This document shows, in pieces, positions 1-6,661 of a stretch of 7,332 bases of DNA; position 1 is the stretch's first letter; each line of letters starts with the position of its first letter. Location: assembly GCA_016783865.1 (NCBI GenBank), contig JADHVS010000210.1:1-7332 (forward strand), written 5' to 3'. The stretch is from Bacteroidales bacterium (GTDB lineage Bacteria > Bacteroidota > Bacteroidia > Bacteroidales > SM23-62). A program made the position numbers and the translations under genes. The notes below the pieces were generated by a model, which was not told where the DNA came from, did not search any database, and saw only the letters and a program-made list of their open reading frames with translations.

Positions 1-636
1 GTGATCAGGGGACATCTCATTGATCAGCCCGATTCCTCTTTTTTCCGTATCGAAACACTCTGCCATAATATATTTCAATTTAAAATCGATGAAATAACAT
101 CGGTCAGGCAGGAGGTATTACAGACAAGGAAAAATAAATCCTTTACACCCAAGGAAACAGGTTATTCTAACATAACTGATTTCGGGCTGTTGATAGCCAC
201 AGGTTACAATGAAAAAAATGCCATATTTTCTATCATTTCTACCCATAATTATACATTTAGCAAAGGATTGGCAGCAGGGGCAGGATCCGGCCTGGAATTT
301 TTTGAGCAACTAACCGTCCCACTATACGCATCTTTCACCTGGCAGATAAATGCACAGAAATTATCACCTTTCACCACCATCAGAGCAGGATATTCGTTTG
401 CTGTCGGTGATCCCGAATATATGTGGGATTACTCAATCGATGCCACAGGAGGCTTTATGTGGGCGGCCGGTTTAGGGACAAAGATCTGGCTGAGTTACAG
501 AAATGCACTTGTAATATCTCTGCTCTACAGGTACCAGGGCATTCATTCGATCCGAACACGGGAATGGACCGGCGAAACTACCGAGCTTCTGAAAAAATAC
601 AACAGGCTTGAATTAAGATTTGGTTTCCAGTTTTAA
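1..636 (+). CDS. Outer-membrane beta-barrel protein, 3' part (5' end outside window)
   Basis: This is the C-terminal 211 residues of a larger protein. The GTG at base 1 is most likely an internal Val codon, because the first residues (VIRGHLIDQ, then FRIET and FQFKIDEI) look like the middle of a small domain seen in Bacteroidetes surface proteins, of the form 'NGSxIKGxIxE...VxxxKMDEIxxI', entered partway through. From about residue 57 the chain alternates hydrophobic and polar residues in segments such as GLLIATGY, GLAAGAGSGLEFF, PLYASFTWQI, FTTIRAGYSFAVG and GFMWAAGLGTKIWL. It ends in LRFGFQF, with the terminal Phe typical of outer-membrane barrel proteins. I infer a barrel of about eight strands in the outer membrane; no ligand or enzymatic role can be read from it. 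A signal peptide would lie upstream of the window. The stop is TAA at 634-636. It precedes a 152-base gap, so it is probably not tightly coupled to the next gene. Confidence 0.75.
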   Translation: MIRGHLIDQPDSSFFRIETLCHNIFQFKIDEITSVRQEVLQTRKNKSFTPKETGYSNITDFGLLIATGYNEKNAIFSIISTHNYTFSKGLAAGAGSGLEFFEQLTVPLYASFTWQINAQKLSPFTTIRAGYSFAVGDPEYMWDYSIDATGGFMWAAGLGTKIWLSYRNALVISLLYRYQGIHSIRTREWTGETTELLKKYNRLELRFGFQF

Positions 637-643
637 TAAAAAC

Positions 644-703
644 AGCTACCCAGGTATACAATAATATATTTCCTTACCGTTAAGAAATATTGGTTGAGTA
701 GCT
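644..703. terminator. Nested inverted repeat between the barrel gene and the lipoprotein gene; possible terminator
   Basis: An outer stem pairs AGCTACCCA (644-652) with TGAGTAGCT (695-703) with one mismatch. Inside it, ATATTT-c-CTTA (666-676) pairs with TAAGAAATAT (681-690), leaving one bulged C and a 4-base CCGT loop. It starts 8 bases after the upstream stop codon. On the + strand no T-run follows the stem. On the - strand the stem is followed directly by G-TTTTT-A-TT, so as an intrinsic terminator it fits - strand transcription better, yet no - strand gene is visible to its right. It may instead act as an mRNA 3'-end stabilising structure for the barrel gene. Confidence 0.35.
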
Positions 704-739
704 TAATAAAATCCTGACAATACATTCCATAAAATCATT

Positions 740-768
740 TTGTATTGAGGTGAAATAGATTAAATTTA
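740..768 (+). promoter_or_regulatory. Weak candidate Bacteroidetes-type promoter for the GH84-like lipoprotein gene
   Basis: TTG at 740-742 and TAAATTTA at 761-768 are 18 bases apart. The Bacteroides-type consensus is TTG at -33 and TAnnTTTG at -7, about 19-20 bases apart. The -7 box misses the final G, so this is only a candidate. It would put the transcript start about 12-15 bases upstream of the ATG at 789, with AAAGGA (773-778) as a possible ribosome binding site. Confidence 0.3.
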
Positions 769-788
769 CGATAAAGGAAACACACTGA

Positions 789-3437
789 ATGGTAAACTGC
801 ACAAGGAAGATATTAATCCTTATTCCACTCATTCTCATTGCCTTATTAACAACCAGGTGCCTTGAGGAGGATAAATCGGTCCCTTCCTTTGCAGATTGGT
901 CCGGAAACGATACACGTTCCATCCCTTACCGGGTGAGATCATCGCAGTATGAAAAGGTAAACCTGATTTACAATCCTTCCTTTGAAGTAGGCAAAATTTA
1001 TAGCATCGACAGTGCTAATACCAGTTTTCAAATCAAGGGCTGGAAAAAGTTGGGCGATCATGTGATGTGGATTGATGCATTTTCCGATTCCACCATCAAG
1101 CCTGATGAGGTTTTCCATGGACACTATGCAGTAAAAATAGTCAGGGAGGTTTCAGATGAGACAGAAAGCCAGGGAGATGCCATTATAAGTGATTTCATCC
1201 GGGTTATCCCCGGTAATTATGAACTCAAATATCATGTAAGACTAGAGAATATTCAGTCGAACCAGGTGCGCCGGGGTGCAAAGATCTTCGATGCAATAGA
1301 TGTGAGGTTGCTGTACTATGACAGAAACAAGTTACTGATCGAAGGTAAAAGCATAAATCCACTCACAGGTTCATTTATTGACAACTCTCTCAAGGGATAT
1401 AATTTTGCTAACTACTGGTCAATAGATAAGCTCGGGTGGGCAAAGGTCAATGGCCGTACCTGCCACTTTCCCTATTCAGAAGGAGACATTCCCGACAATG
1501 CCAGGTTTGTAAAGATCTATATTGGCTTAAAAGGAACGGGCACTATGTGGATCGACCTGGTCAATTTCAGGTATTCAAGATGGAATTTCACCCCGCTGGA
1601 GAAGGTGGAAACATTATTTGATACAATGTATTCGAGAATTGACCTGCTGACACCCACTCCACAGAAAGTCGTGCCACTCAGGCCGCTCTTATATTTTAAT
1701 ATCCAACACGACACCATTCTGCCACCCCTCATACTGATACCTCAAAAGCCTACAATACAAACAAGTTCCGGAGCAAGCATCTTAAAAGCAAAGCTGGATA
1801 AGGTATTTTGTAATTCCCTCGGCGATAGTTGTGATATTATTACAAGTGTAGTCACGAATATCTCCACAAAGGATATTGTTTCAGGCAGACTGATATTTTC
1901 ACTGGGACAAAACAATCTGTACAATAATCACAAATATAAAGTTCCTGTAAAAGAAATTTCAAATCATCCACAGGGATATTGCATTATTCCCGACTCAATA
2001 AACAGGAATCTGGTATTCCTTATTGGAACTGAAGCCATAGGTGATTACTATGCGGCGGTAACTGCTTCTCAATTGCTCGATGACAGCTCGTTTGTTTACA
2101 ATCAGGCGGTTGTTGTTGACTATCCCGATTATCTTAAAAGATCATTCCTTTTGCCGGGATGGGATAATATGGAGCAGATTGAAAAAAATATTCGCTCTAT
2201 TGAAGAGCTTTCTTTCTATAAACTAAACTTTGCCTACCTGGATCATGCCACCGACAATACTTCAGAGAATTGGTTTCAGCTCCAGCCTGGCTATAGTGAA
2301 GGCCTTTCAGCGATTGGTCAGTATTCAAGATCTGCAGGTACTTTTGAATTTGGGCAGATCATCAATCCATATATTCATTTATCGGGAAGTGTTAGCCTCG
2401 ACTCGATAGAGGAAAACCTGAGAAATGTATGGTACCACTCGAATCCGGCAAGTATGAATCAGCTGGTTGACATGTTCAGTACAGGTATACAGGCTGGTAT
2501 TAGTTCTTTACTTCTTGGAACACAGGATAATTTACCCTTTATTGATAACAATGATCAAAGTTTTGTCTTGTATCACCGCAAAGACAGGGAAAGGTATTTG
2601 AATCTCCAGACTGCCCATGCCTATCTGATAAACCAATTATACCAGTTCAGGAACAGATATAATGAAAATATTGAAATAGAATTTATCCCACCCTGGTATA
2701 ATAATGAAAGCATTGATATGAGCAGGGGCAGGGCAGAGTTTTATTTTTCCGACCTGTTGCAGCTGATCCCTTATGAAACATCCATATTATGGTCGGGTGG
2801 AAGCGCTACGTCACTTTCCCTTGACGAAACTGATATTACCCGCTTCAGAGAATATATCGGGCGAAATCCTGTTTTATTGGATAATTCAATGAATGCCAGA
2901 ACGAGGACCGGGAGGTGGGGTGGCTATACGGAATATTATCCCGGGAAAGCCATTATGTGCAACCTGTTCGAGCCCTTCGATGTTAATTTTCCGGATGAGT
3001 TCCATTTAATGAACGGTCAGCGTAACCTCTTTATTAACTATCCTGCATCATCTGAACTGGCAAAAATAAAATATGCTACTATGGCAGATTATGCCTGGAA
3101 TACTGGCGCATATGATCCGGATCAGGCCCTTTGGAAAATATTGGTGAGCAAGTTCGGCCCGGAAACAGGCAAGGAATTACTGATTTTTAATGAAGCCTAT
3201 TTCAACCTGTATAGCATTTGTATGATCCTGGAACAAACAGGTGTTAATAACAGGTTAATCAGCCAGGGTGAAGAAACTATAATTGCCATGGATCTTCATC
3301 TGAATAGTATTGATGATCGTCTGGATGAAAATCCCATGCTGGTAAGGGAGCTACGAGAAATAAGGGATATTCTGGTAGCCAGATTTAAACTGAATCAGGA
3401 TAAGTATCCTTTGGAAGAACATGACACTCTGGAATAA
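789..3437 (+). CDS. Diverged GH84-like (beta-N-acetylglucosaminidase fold) exported lipoprotein with N-terminal carbohydrate-binding-like domain
   Basis: The 882-residue product has a signal peptide (residues 1-23, hydrophobic core ILILIPLILIALL) ending at Cys24. The lipobox is unusual (LTTRC), but the acidic LEEDK after Cys24 suits a surface-export signal. Residues about 56-262 resemble a CBM4/9-type jelly roll: NPSFEVG, GW, HGHYAVKIV, PGNYELKYHVRL and GTMWIDLVNF. Residues about 320-450 look like the alpha/beta domain before GH84 and GH20 barrels (FLIGTEAIGDYYAAVTASQLL). The barrel runs from DYPDYLKR (about 446) and PGWDNMEQI through KLNFAYLDH (478-486), LLLGTQDNLP, FIPPWY, ILWSGG (666-671), LLDNSMN (to 702) and YATMADYAWN (762-771). 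The catalytic Asp-Asp of GH84 aligns with Gln579-Asp580, so activity on N-acetylglucosaminides is uncertain. A helical C-terminal tail follows. The family assignment is by eye from motif order. AAAGGA lies 10 bases before the ATG. The protein could be a glycan-binding or altered hydrolase at the cell surface. Confidence 0.72.
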   Translation: MVNCTRKILILIPLILIALLTTRCLEEDKSVPSFADWSGNDTRSIPYRVRSSQYEKVNLIYNPSFEVGKIYSIDSANTSFQIKGWKKLGDHVMWIDAFSDSTIKPDEVFHGHYAVKIVREVSDETESQGDAIISDFIRVIPGNYELKYHVRLENIQSNQVRRGAKIFDAIDVRLLYYDRNKLLIEGKSINPLTGSFIDNSLKGYNFANYWSIDKLGWAKVNGRTCHFPYSEGDIPDNARFVKIYIGLKGTGTMWIDLVNFRYSRWNFTPLEKVETLFDTMYSRIDLLTPTPQKVVPLRPLLYFNIQHDTILPPLILIPQKPTIQTSSGASILKAKLDKVFCNSLGDSCDIITSVVTNISTKDIVSGRLIFSLGQNNLYNNHKYKVPVKEISNHPQGYCIIPDSINRNLVFLIGTEAIGDYYAAVTASQLLDDSSFVYNQAVVVDYPDYLKRSFLLPGWDNMEQIEKNIRSIEELSFYKLNFAYLDHATDNTSENWFQLQPGYSEGLSAIGQYSRSAGTFEFGQIINPYIHLSGSVSLDSIEENLRNVWYHSNPASMNQLVDMFSTGIQAGISSLLLGTQDNLPFIDNNDQSFVLYHRKDRERYLNLQTAHAYLINQLYQFRNRYNENIEIEFIPPWYNNESIDMSRGRAEFYFSDLLQLIPYETSILWSGGSATSLSLDETDITRFREYIGRNPVLLDNSMNARTRTGRWGGYTEYYPGKAIMCNLFEPFDVNFPDEFHLMNGQRNLFINYPASSELAKIKYATMADYAWNTGAYDPDQALWKILVSKFGPETGKELLIFNEAYFNLYSICMILEQTGVNNRLISQGEETIIAMDLHLNSIDDRLDENPMLVRELREIRDILVARFKLNQDKYPLEEHDTLE

Positions 3438-3459
3438 ATTTACCCACAACCCACACCCC

Positions 3460-3487
3460 CGATTCACGATTCACGATTCACGATTCA
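3460..3487. repeat. Tandem heptamer repeat, four exact copies of CGATTCA
   Basis: Four perfect head-to-tail copies of CGATTCA begin at 3460, 3467, 3474 and 3481, followed by a further C at 3488. The array lies 22 bases after the stop codon of the lipoprotein gene and ends 10 bases before the -7 box of the TPR gene, so it fills the place where a -33 element should be. A C-rich stretch (3444-3459) precedes it. A 7-base unit of this kind points to a short tandem repeat rather than CRISPR, since there are no spacers. Confidence 0.96.
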
Positions 3488-3497
3488 CTTTTTTTTA

Positions 3498-3505
3498 TAT
3501 TTTTG
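3498..3505 (+). promoter_or_regulatory. Bacteroidetes-type -7 promoter box (TATTTTTG) for the TPR-comA-DUF368-aroE cluster
   Basis: TATTTTTG matches the Bacteroides -7 consensus TAnnTTTG in all fixed positions. No TTG is found at the expected -33 position, which lies in the heptamer array. The predicted transcript start, near 3512, gives a leader of roughly 15-20 bases before the ATG at 3529. Its place just upstream of a four-gene overlapping cluster makes it the likely main promoter of that cluster. Confidence 0.6.
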
Positions 3506-3516
3506 CAGCTTACTTT

Positions 3517-3523
3517 AAAAGGA
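3517..3523 (+). promoter_or_regulatory. Ribosome binding site AAAAGGA deciding the TPR gene start
   Basis: AAAAGGA sits 5 bases before ATG 3529. It supports that start over the in-frame ATG at 3421, which lies inside the end of the previous gene and upstream of the promoter box. Confidence 0.55.
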
Positions 3524-3528
3524 CGGTA

Positions 3529-4944
3529 ATGAGTGATGAGTACGAAAGTTTGAGGGAAGACGCGGAATTCAATAAAATGTTGAAGCAGTTTGAGCGGGTA
3601 TTAAAGAGTAAATCCTCCACCTATTTTGATGTGTATCAGTTCGAACGCATCATTGATCATTATCTTGACGGAAACAATTTTGTGGAAGCAATCGATGCTG
3701 TGAATATGGGTATTCGTTTGCATCCTTCTGCTACTTCATTGGTCATCAAACAGGCCCAGATCTTTGCGGAAAAGGGTGAACCTTCCAAAGCCCTGTCAAT
3801 TTTGGTGAAAGTTGACAAGATCGAATCGACAAATAATGAACTTCACCTTCTTAAGGGAATGGTATATAACCAGTTGGGGAAAATATCTGAAGCTGAAAAA
3901 GCATTTGATGAAGCATTGAAATTCACTTTTGATGACAGGGATGAGGTATTGTTTGACATTGCTCTGTCGTTTGAATATATTCATCATTACAAGACAGCCA
4001 TAAAATACCTGCTAAAGGCCCTCGATGATTCATCGGAAAAACTGAACATCATTTATGAACTGGCGCATTGTTATGAAAAGATCCATGATTATAATAAAAC
4101 GATCGTCTATTATAAGCAGTATCTCGACCTTGAGCCATTTGCGGATAGTGTCTGGCATAACCTTGGATTCGTTTATTTTAAGATGGAGGACTATGGAAAG
4201 GCCATTGATGCTTACGATTATACCATCGCCATAAACGACAGGTTTTCATCTGCATATTTAAATAAGGCTATTGCACTTACCCAATCAGGCAAATTTGAAG
4301 ATGCACTTATTGTTTATGAGGAATTCCTGAAGCTGGAACCGGAGAACGTAGTGGCTATGTGTCATATGGGCGAATGCCTCGAGAAAATAAAAAAATATGA
4401 AATTGCGATCAATTGGTATAAGAAAGCCGCCGGGCTTGATCCTGAATTCAGCGATGCCTGGTTTGGACTGGCGGTTTGCAGCCAATACCAGTCGGAGCAC
4501 ATGCAGGCACTTATATATATTGAAAAGGCAATTGAACTGGATGAAGAGAACTCGGATTACTGGTATACTCTGGGAAATTTGAAGGCCAGCCTGGGGCATT
4601 ATAAAAATGCAATGATTGCATACAGGAAAGCCATTGAACTGGATCCATATGATTATGAGGCCTGGCTAAACCTTGCAGATCTTGAATACGACCATAATGG
4701 GATCACAAATGCCATAAGAATACTAAAAGATGCTTATGATTTTAACTTCGACATTGCCGAAGTGAATTACCACCTGTCGGCTTTTTACTGCCTGGATAAT
4801 CGTTCTGACCTCGCTCACAAGTTTTTTGAAAAGGGCCTGAAGATTTCATTCGAAGATCATACGGTTGCATTCAGGTATTGTCCCGCATTAAAAGATGATA
4901 CGACGATCAATCGCCTGATAAATAAATATAAATCCATTCCCTGA
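3529..4944 (+). CDS. Tetratricopeptide repeat protein, about 12 TPR units, cytoplasmic
   Basis: The 471-residue product has no signal peptide or membrane segment. After a charged N-terminal helix (1-37) it is almost wholly TPR. Roughly twelve 34-residue units run from about 38 to 443, with the usual G/A, Y and P spacing (DYGKAIDAYD, AWFGLAVCSQY, YRKAIELDP). Two adjacent units still share ATTGAACTGGAT exactly 102 bases apart (4531 and 4633), which is one 34-codon repeat. Such superhelical proteins bind other proteins; the partner cannot be read from sequence. The frame stays open upstream to an ATG at 3421, but that would overlap the previous gene, translate the heptamer array and start before the -7 box. 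I therefore chose ATG 3529, which has a good ribosome binding site. The TGA stop at 4942-4944 shares its last base with the next ATG, so translation is probably coupled to the ComA-like gene. Confidence 0.9.
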   Translation: MSDEYESLREDAEFNKMLKQFERVLKSKSSTYFDVYQFERIIDHYLDGNNFVEAIDAVNMGIRLHPSATSLVIKQAQIFAEKGEPSKALSILVKVDKIESTNNELHLLKGMVYNQLGKISEAEKAFDEALKFTFDDRDEVLFDIALSFEYIHHYKTAIKYLLKALDDSSEKLNIIYELAHCYEKIHDYNKTIVYYKQYLDLEPFADSVWHNLGFVYFKMEDYGKAIDAYDYTIAINDRFSSAYLNKAIALTQSGKFEDALIVYEEFLKLEPENVVAMCHMGECLEKIKKYEIAINWYKKAAGLDPEFSDAWFGLAVCSQYQSEHMQALIYIEKAIELDEENSDYWYTLGNLKASLGHYKNAMIAYRKAIELDPYDYEAWLNLADLEYDHNGITNAIRILKDAYDFNFDIAEVNYHLSAFYCLDNRSDLAHKFFEKGLKISFEDHTVAFRYCPALKDDTTINRLINKYKSIP

Positions 4945-5729
4945 TGCTAACTTATGATTTACCCTATTTGCCGAACAGGCCCGGAAAACCAAGGAATTAT
5001 GGACTAACCATGATGATGGACAAAGGTCTGAGTATCCGGGAGGCGGAAAATTTTGCCTCATCCAGTTCAGAATACACCGACCTCGTGAAACTTGGTTTTG
5101 GAACCGGGATAATAACCCGGAACCTTCAACAGAAAATAAATTTATATAAGAAGGCTGACCTGAAACCCTATTTTGGCGGCACAATGTTCGAGGCTTTTAT
5201 TATTCGGGACATGTTTGACGATTACCGGAAAATGCTTGATAAATACCAGGTAGAAGTGGCGGAGGTATCAGATGGATCAATGGTAATTCCCCACGATGAA
5301 AAGCTGAAATACATCAGCCTGCTTTCTCAGCAGGCAACTGTATTATCAGAAGTAGGCTCAAAGGTCGCTGATGTTGTGATTCCGGCCGATCAATGGGTGG
5401 CCATGATGAAAGCCGAATTGCAGGCAGGCTCCTGGAAGGTTATTGCAGAGGCCCGGGAAAGCGGGACTATTGGAATTTATAATAAGGATGGTTCAGCCAA
5501 CACCGACCTGGTGGATGATATAATAGGTCATATCAAACCAGAGGATGTATTGTGGGAAGCTCCTGATAAAAATCAGCAGGCATGGTTTATTAAATTGCTG
5601 GGACCGAACGTAAACCTGGGAAATATTGCAGCACAGGAAGTGATACCATTGGAAACTCTCAGGCTGGGCCTCAGGGGTGATACTTTCTTTGATAACTTAC
5701 CCGATCATTTACAGGATAAGAAACAATGA
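4944..5729 (+). CDS. Phosphosulfolactate synthase (ComA/HSA32 family)
   Basis: The 261-residue product matches the ComA family in length and motif order: LPxRxxKPRxxGLTMMMDKGLS (about 8-30), DLVKLGFGTGI (46-56), PYFGGTMFE (75-83), EVSDGS, SEVGSK, IAEARESGTIGIY and WEAPxKxQQAWFIKLLGPNVNLGNI. In archaea ComA joins sulfite to phosphoenolpyruvate to give (R)-phosphosulfolactate, the first step of coenzyme M synthesis, using a Mg2+-dependent TIM barrel in the cytoplasm. Plant HSA32, a heat-tolerance protein, belongs to the same family. Bacteroidetes are not known for making coenzyme M, so the product here may feed another sulfonate (for example sulfolactate, or sulfonolipid precursors) or the enzyme may have a different role; this is inference. 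No clear ribosome binding site precedes the ATG, which overlaps the TPR stop by one base (TGATG), pointing to translational coupling. Its stop overlaps the next start by four bases. Confidence 0.88.
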   Translation: MLTYDLPYLPNRPGKPRNYGLTMMMDKGLSIREAENFASSSSEYTDLVKLGFGTGIITRNLQQKINLYKKADLKPYFGGTMFEAFIIRDMFDDYRKMLDKYQVEVAEVSDGSMVIPHDEKLKYISLLSQQATVLSEVGSKVADVVIPADQWVAMMKAELQAGSWKVIAEARESGTIGIYNKDGSANTDLVDDIIGHIKPEDVLWEAPDKNQQAWFIKLLGPNVNLGNIAAQEVIPLETLRLGLRGDTFFDNLPDHLQDKKQ

Positions 5730-6661
5730 ACCGAAGCATCAAAGAATACCTGGTTATTGCATTAAAAGGAGTTGGCATGGGAGCAGCCGATGTAGTACCG
5801 GGAGTTTCAGGAGGAACAATTGCATTTATTACTGGTATTTACGAGGAACTGGTCTCCTCTATCAAATCAATCAATATAGCCGCAGCAAGGACGTTGTTTA
5901 AGGACGGCATCAAATCATTCTGGCAGGCAGTCAACGGAACCTTTCTTTTAGTTCTTGTCGCAGGTATACTGGTGAGTGTTCTCTCCCTGGCCAGGGTGCT
6001 TGAATATATTCTGATTAACCATCCTGTTCTGATCTGGTCGTTCTTTTTCGGCCTGATCCTGGCATCGGCTGTTTTTGTAGCAAAGAAGATCGGCCGCTGG
6101 AACCTTCAGACAGGAATCAGCATGCTGGTTGGAGCAGCTGCAGCTTTCCTGATTACAAGTATTAGTCCTGCAGAAACAACAGAGGCCTACTGGTTTATAT
6201 TTCTGTCAGGTGCATTGGCCATCTGTGCCATGATCCTGCCGGGAATTTCCGGTTCATTCATACTGTTGTTGCTGGGCAAATATCAGTTTATTCTGAATGC
6301 AGTGAATGAGGGTAAACTGGATATTCTTGCTGTACTGATCATTGGTGCTGTTGTTGGAATAATTAGTTTTGCGAACCTTCTATCCTGGCTGCTAAAGCTA
6401 TATCACCATCTGACCATTGCCTTGCTGGCCGGTTTTATGATAGGATCTCTGAATAAGATCTGGCCGTGGAAGGTGACGGTTGAAACCTATACCGATTCAC
6501 ATGGAGAGCTTATGCCACTGGTCGAACAAAATGTTTTTCCAGGCAGGTTCCATGACCTGACCCAGCAGGATCCGCAACTTCTTTTTGCTGCATTGCTGGC
6601 TTTGGCCGGTATTGGATTAATTCTTTTATTTGAACTATTATCCAGGGAAAAGAAAGCATGA
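5726..6661 (+). CDS. DUF368 membrane protein, PopT-type polyprenyl (undecaprenyl)-phosphate transporter
   Basis: The 311-residue protein is highly hydrophobic, with about eight to ten membrane segments. It carries the two DUF368 signature motifs: GMGAADVVPGVSGGTIAF (about 17-34) and the related AICAMILPGISGSFIL (165-180). The paired PGVSGGT / PGISGS motifs suggest two internally repeated, probably re-entrant halves. DUF368 proteins (PopT in Staphylococcus aureus, VCA0040 in Vibrio cholerae) have been shown to take part in returning undecaprenyl phosphate across the cytoplasmic membrane for reuse in peptidoglycan and surface-glycan synthesis. By homology this protein should do the same in the inner membrane. 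A polar loop at about 250-282 precedes a final membrane helix (about 284-304) and a basic tail. The start ATGA overlaps the ComA-like stop by four bases, and its own TGA overlaps the aroE start in the same way, so it is embedded in a coupled operon. Confidence 0.88.
   Translation: MNRSIKEYLVIALKGVGMGAADVVPGVSGGTIAFITGIYEELVSSIKSINIAAARTLFKDGIKSFWQAVNGTFLLVLVAGILVSVLSLARVLEYILINHPVLIWSFFFGLILASAVFVAKKIGRWNLQTGISMLVGAAAAFLITSISPAETTEAYWFIFLSGALAICAMILPGISGSFILLLLGKYQFILNAVNEGKLDILAVLIIGAVVGIISFANLLSWLLKLYHHLTIALLAGFMIGSLNKIWPWKVTVETYTDSHGELMPLVEQNVFPGRFHDLTQQDPQLLFAALLALAGIGLILLFELLSREKKA

Noticed and set aside
3460..3488. Possible CRISPR fragment
   Set aside because: The unit is 7 bases with no spacers; it is a simple tandem repeat.
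3421..3528. N-terminal extension of the TPR protein from ATG 3421 (36 extra residues)
   Set aside because: It overlaps the last 17 bases of the lipoprotein gene, translates the heptamer array into low-complexity peptide (RFTIHDSRFT), and starts upstream of the -7 box. ATG 3529 has a good ribosome binding site.
4285..4599. Minus-strand open frame of 104 codons
   Set aside because: It lies opposite the well-supported TPR gene, shows no recognisable domain and has no promoter or ribosome binding site that I can see.
4531..4644. 12-base direct repeat ATTGAACTGGAT as a possible recombination site
   Set aside because: The 102-base spacing equals one TPR unit, so it reflects protein repeat structure.
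5104..5120. Inverted repeat CCGGG / CCCGG with a 7-base loop as a possible internal terminator
   Set aside because: It lies in a conserved part of the ComA-like coding region (GTGIITRN), has only a 5-base stem and no T-run; it is likely a codon-level coincidence.
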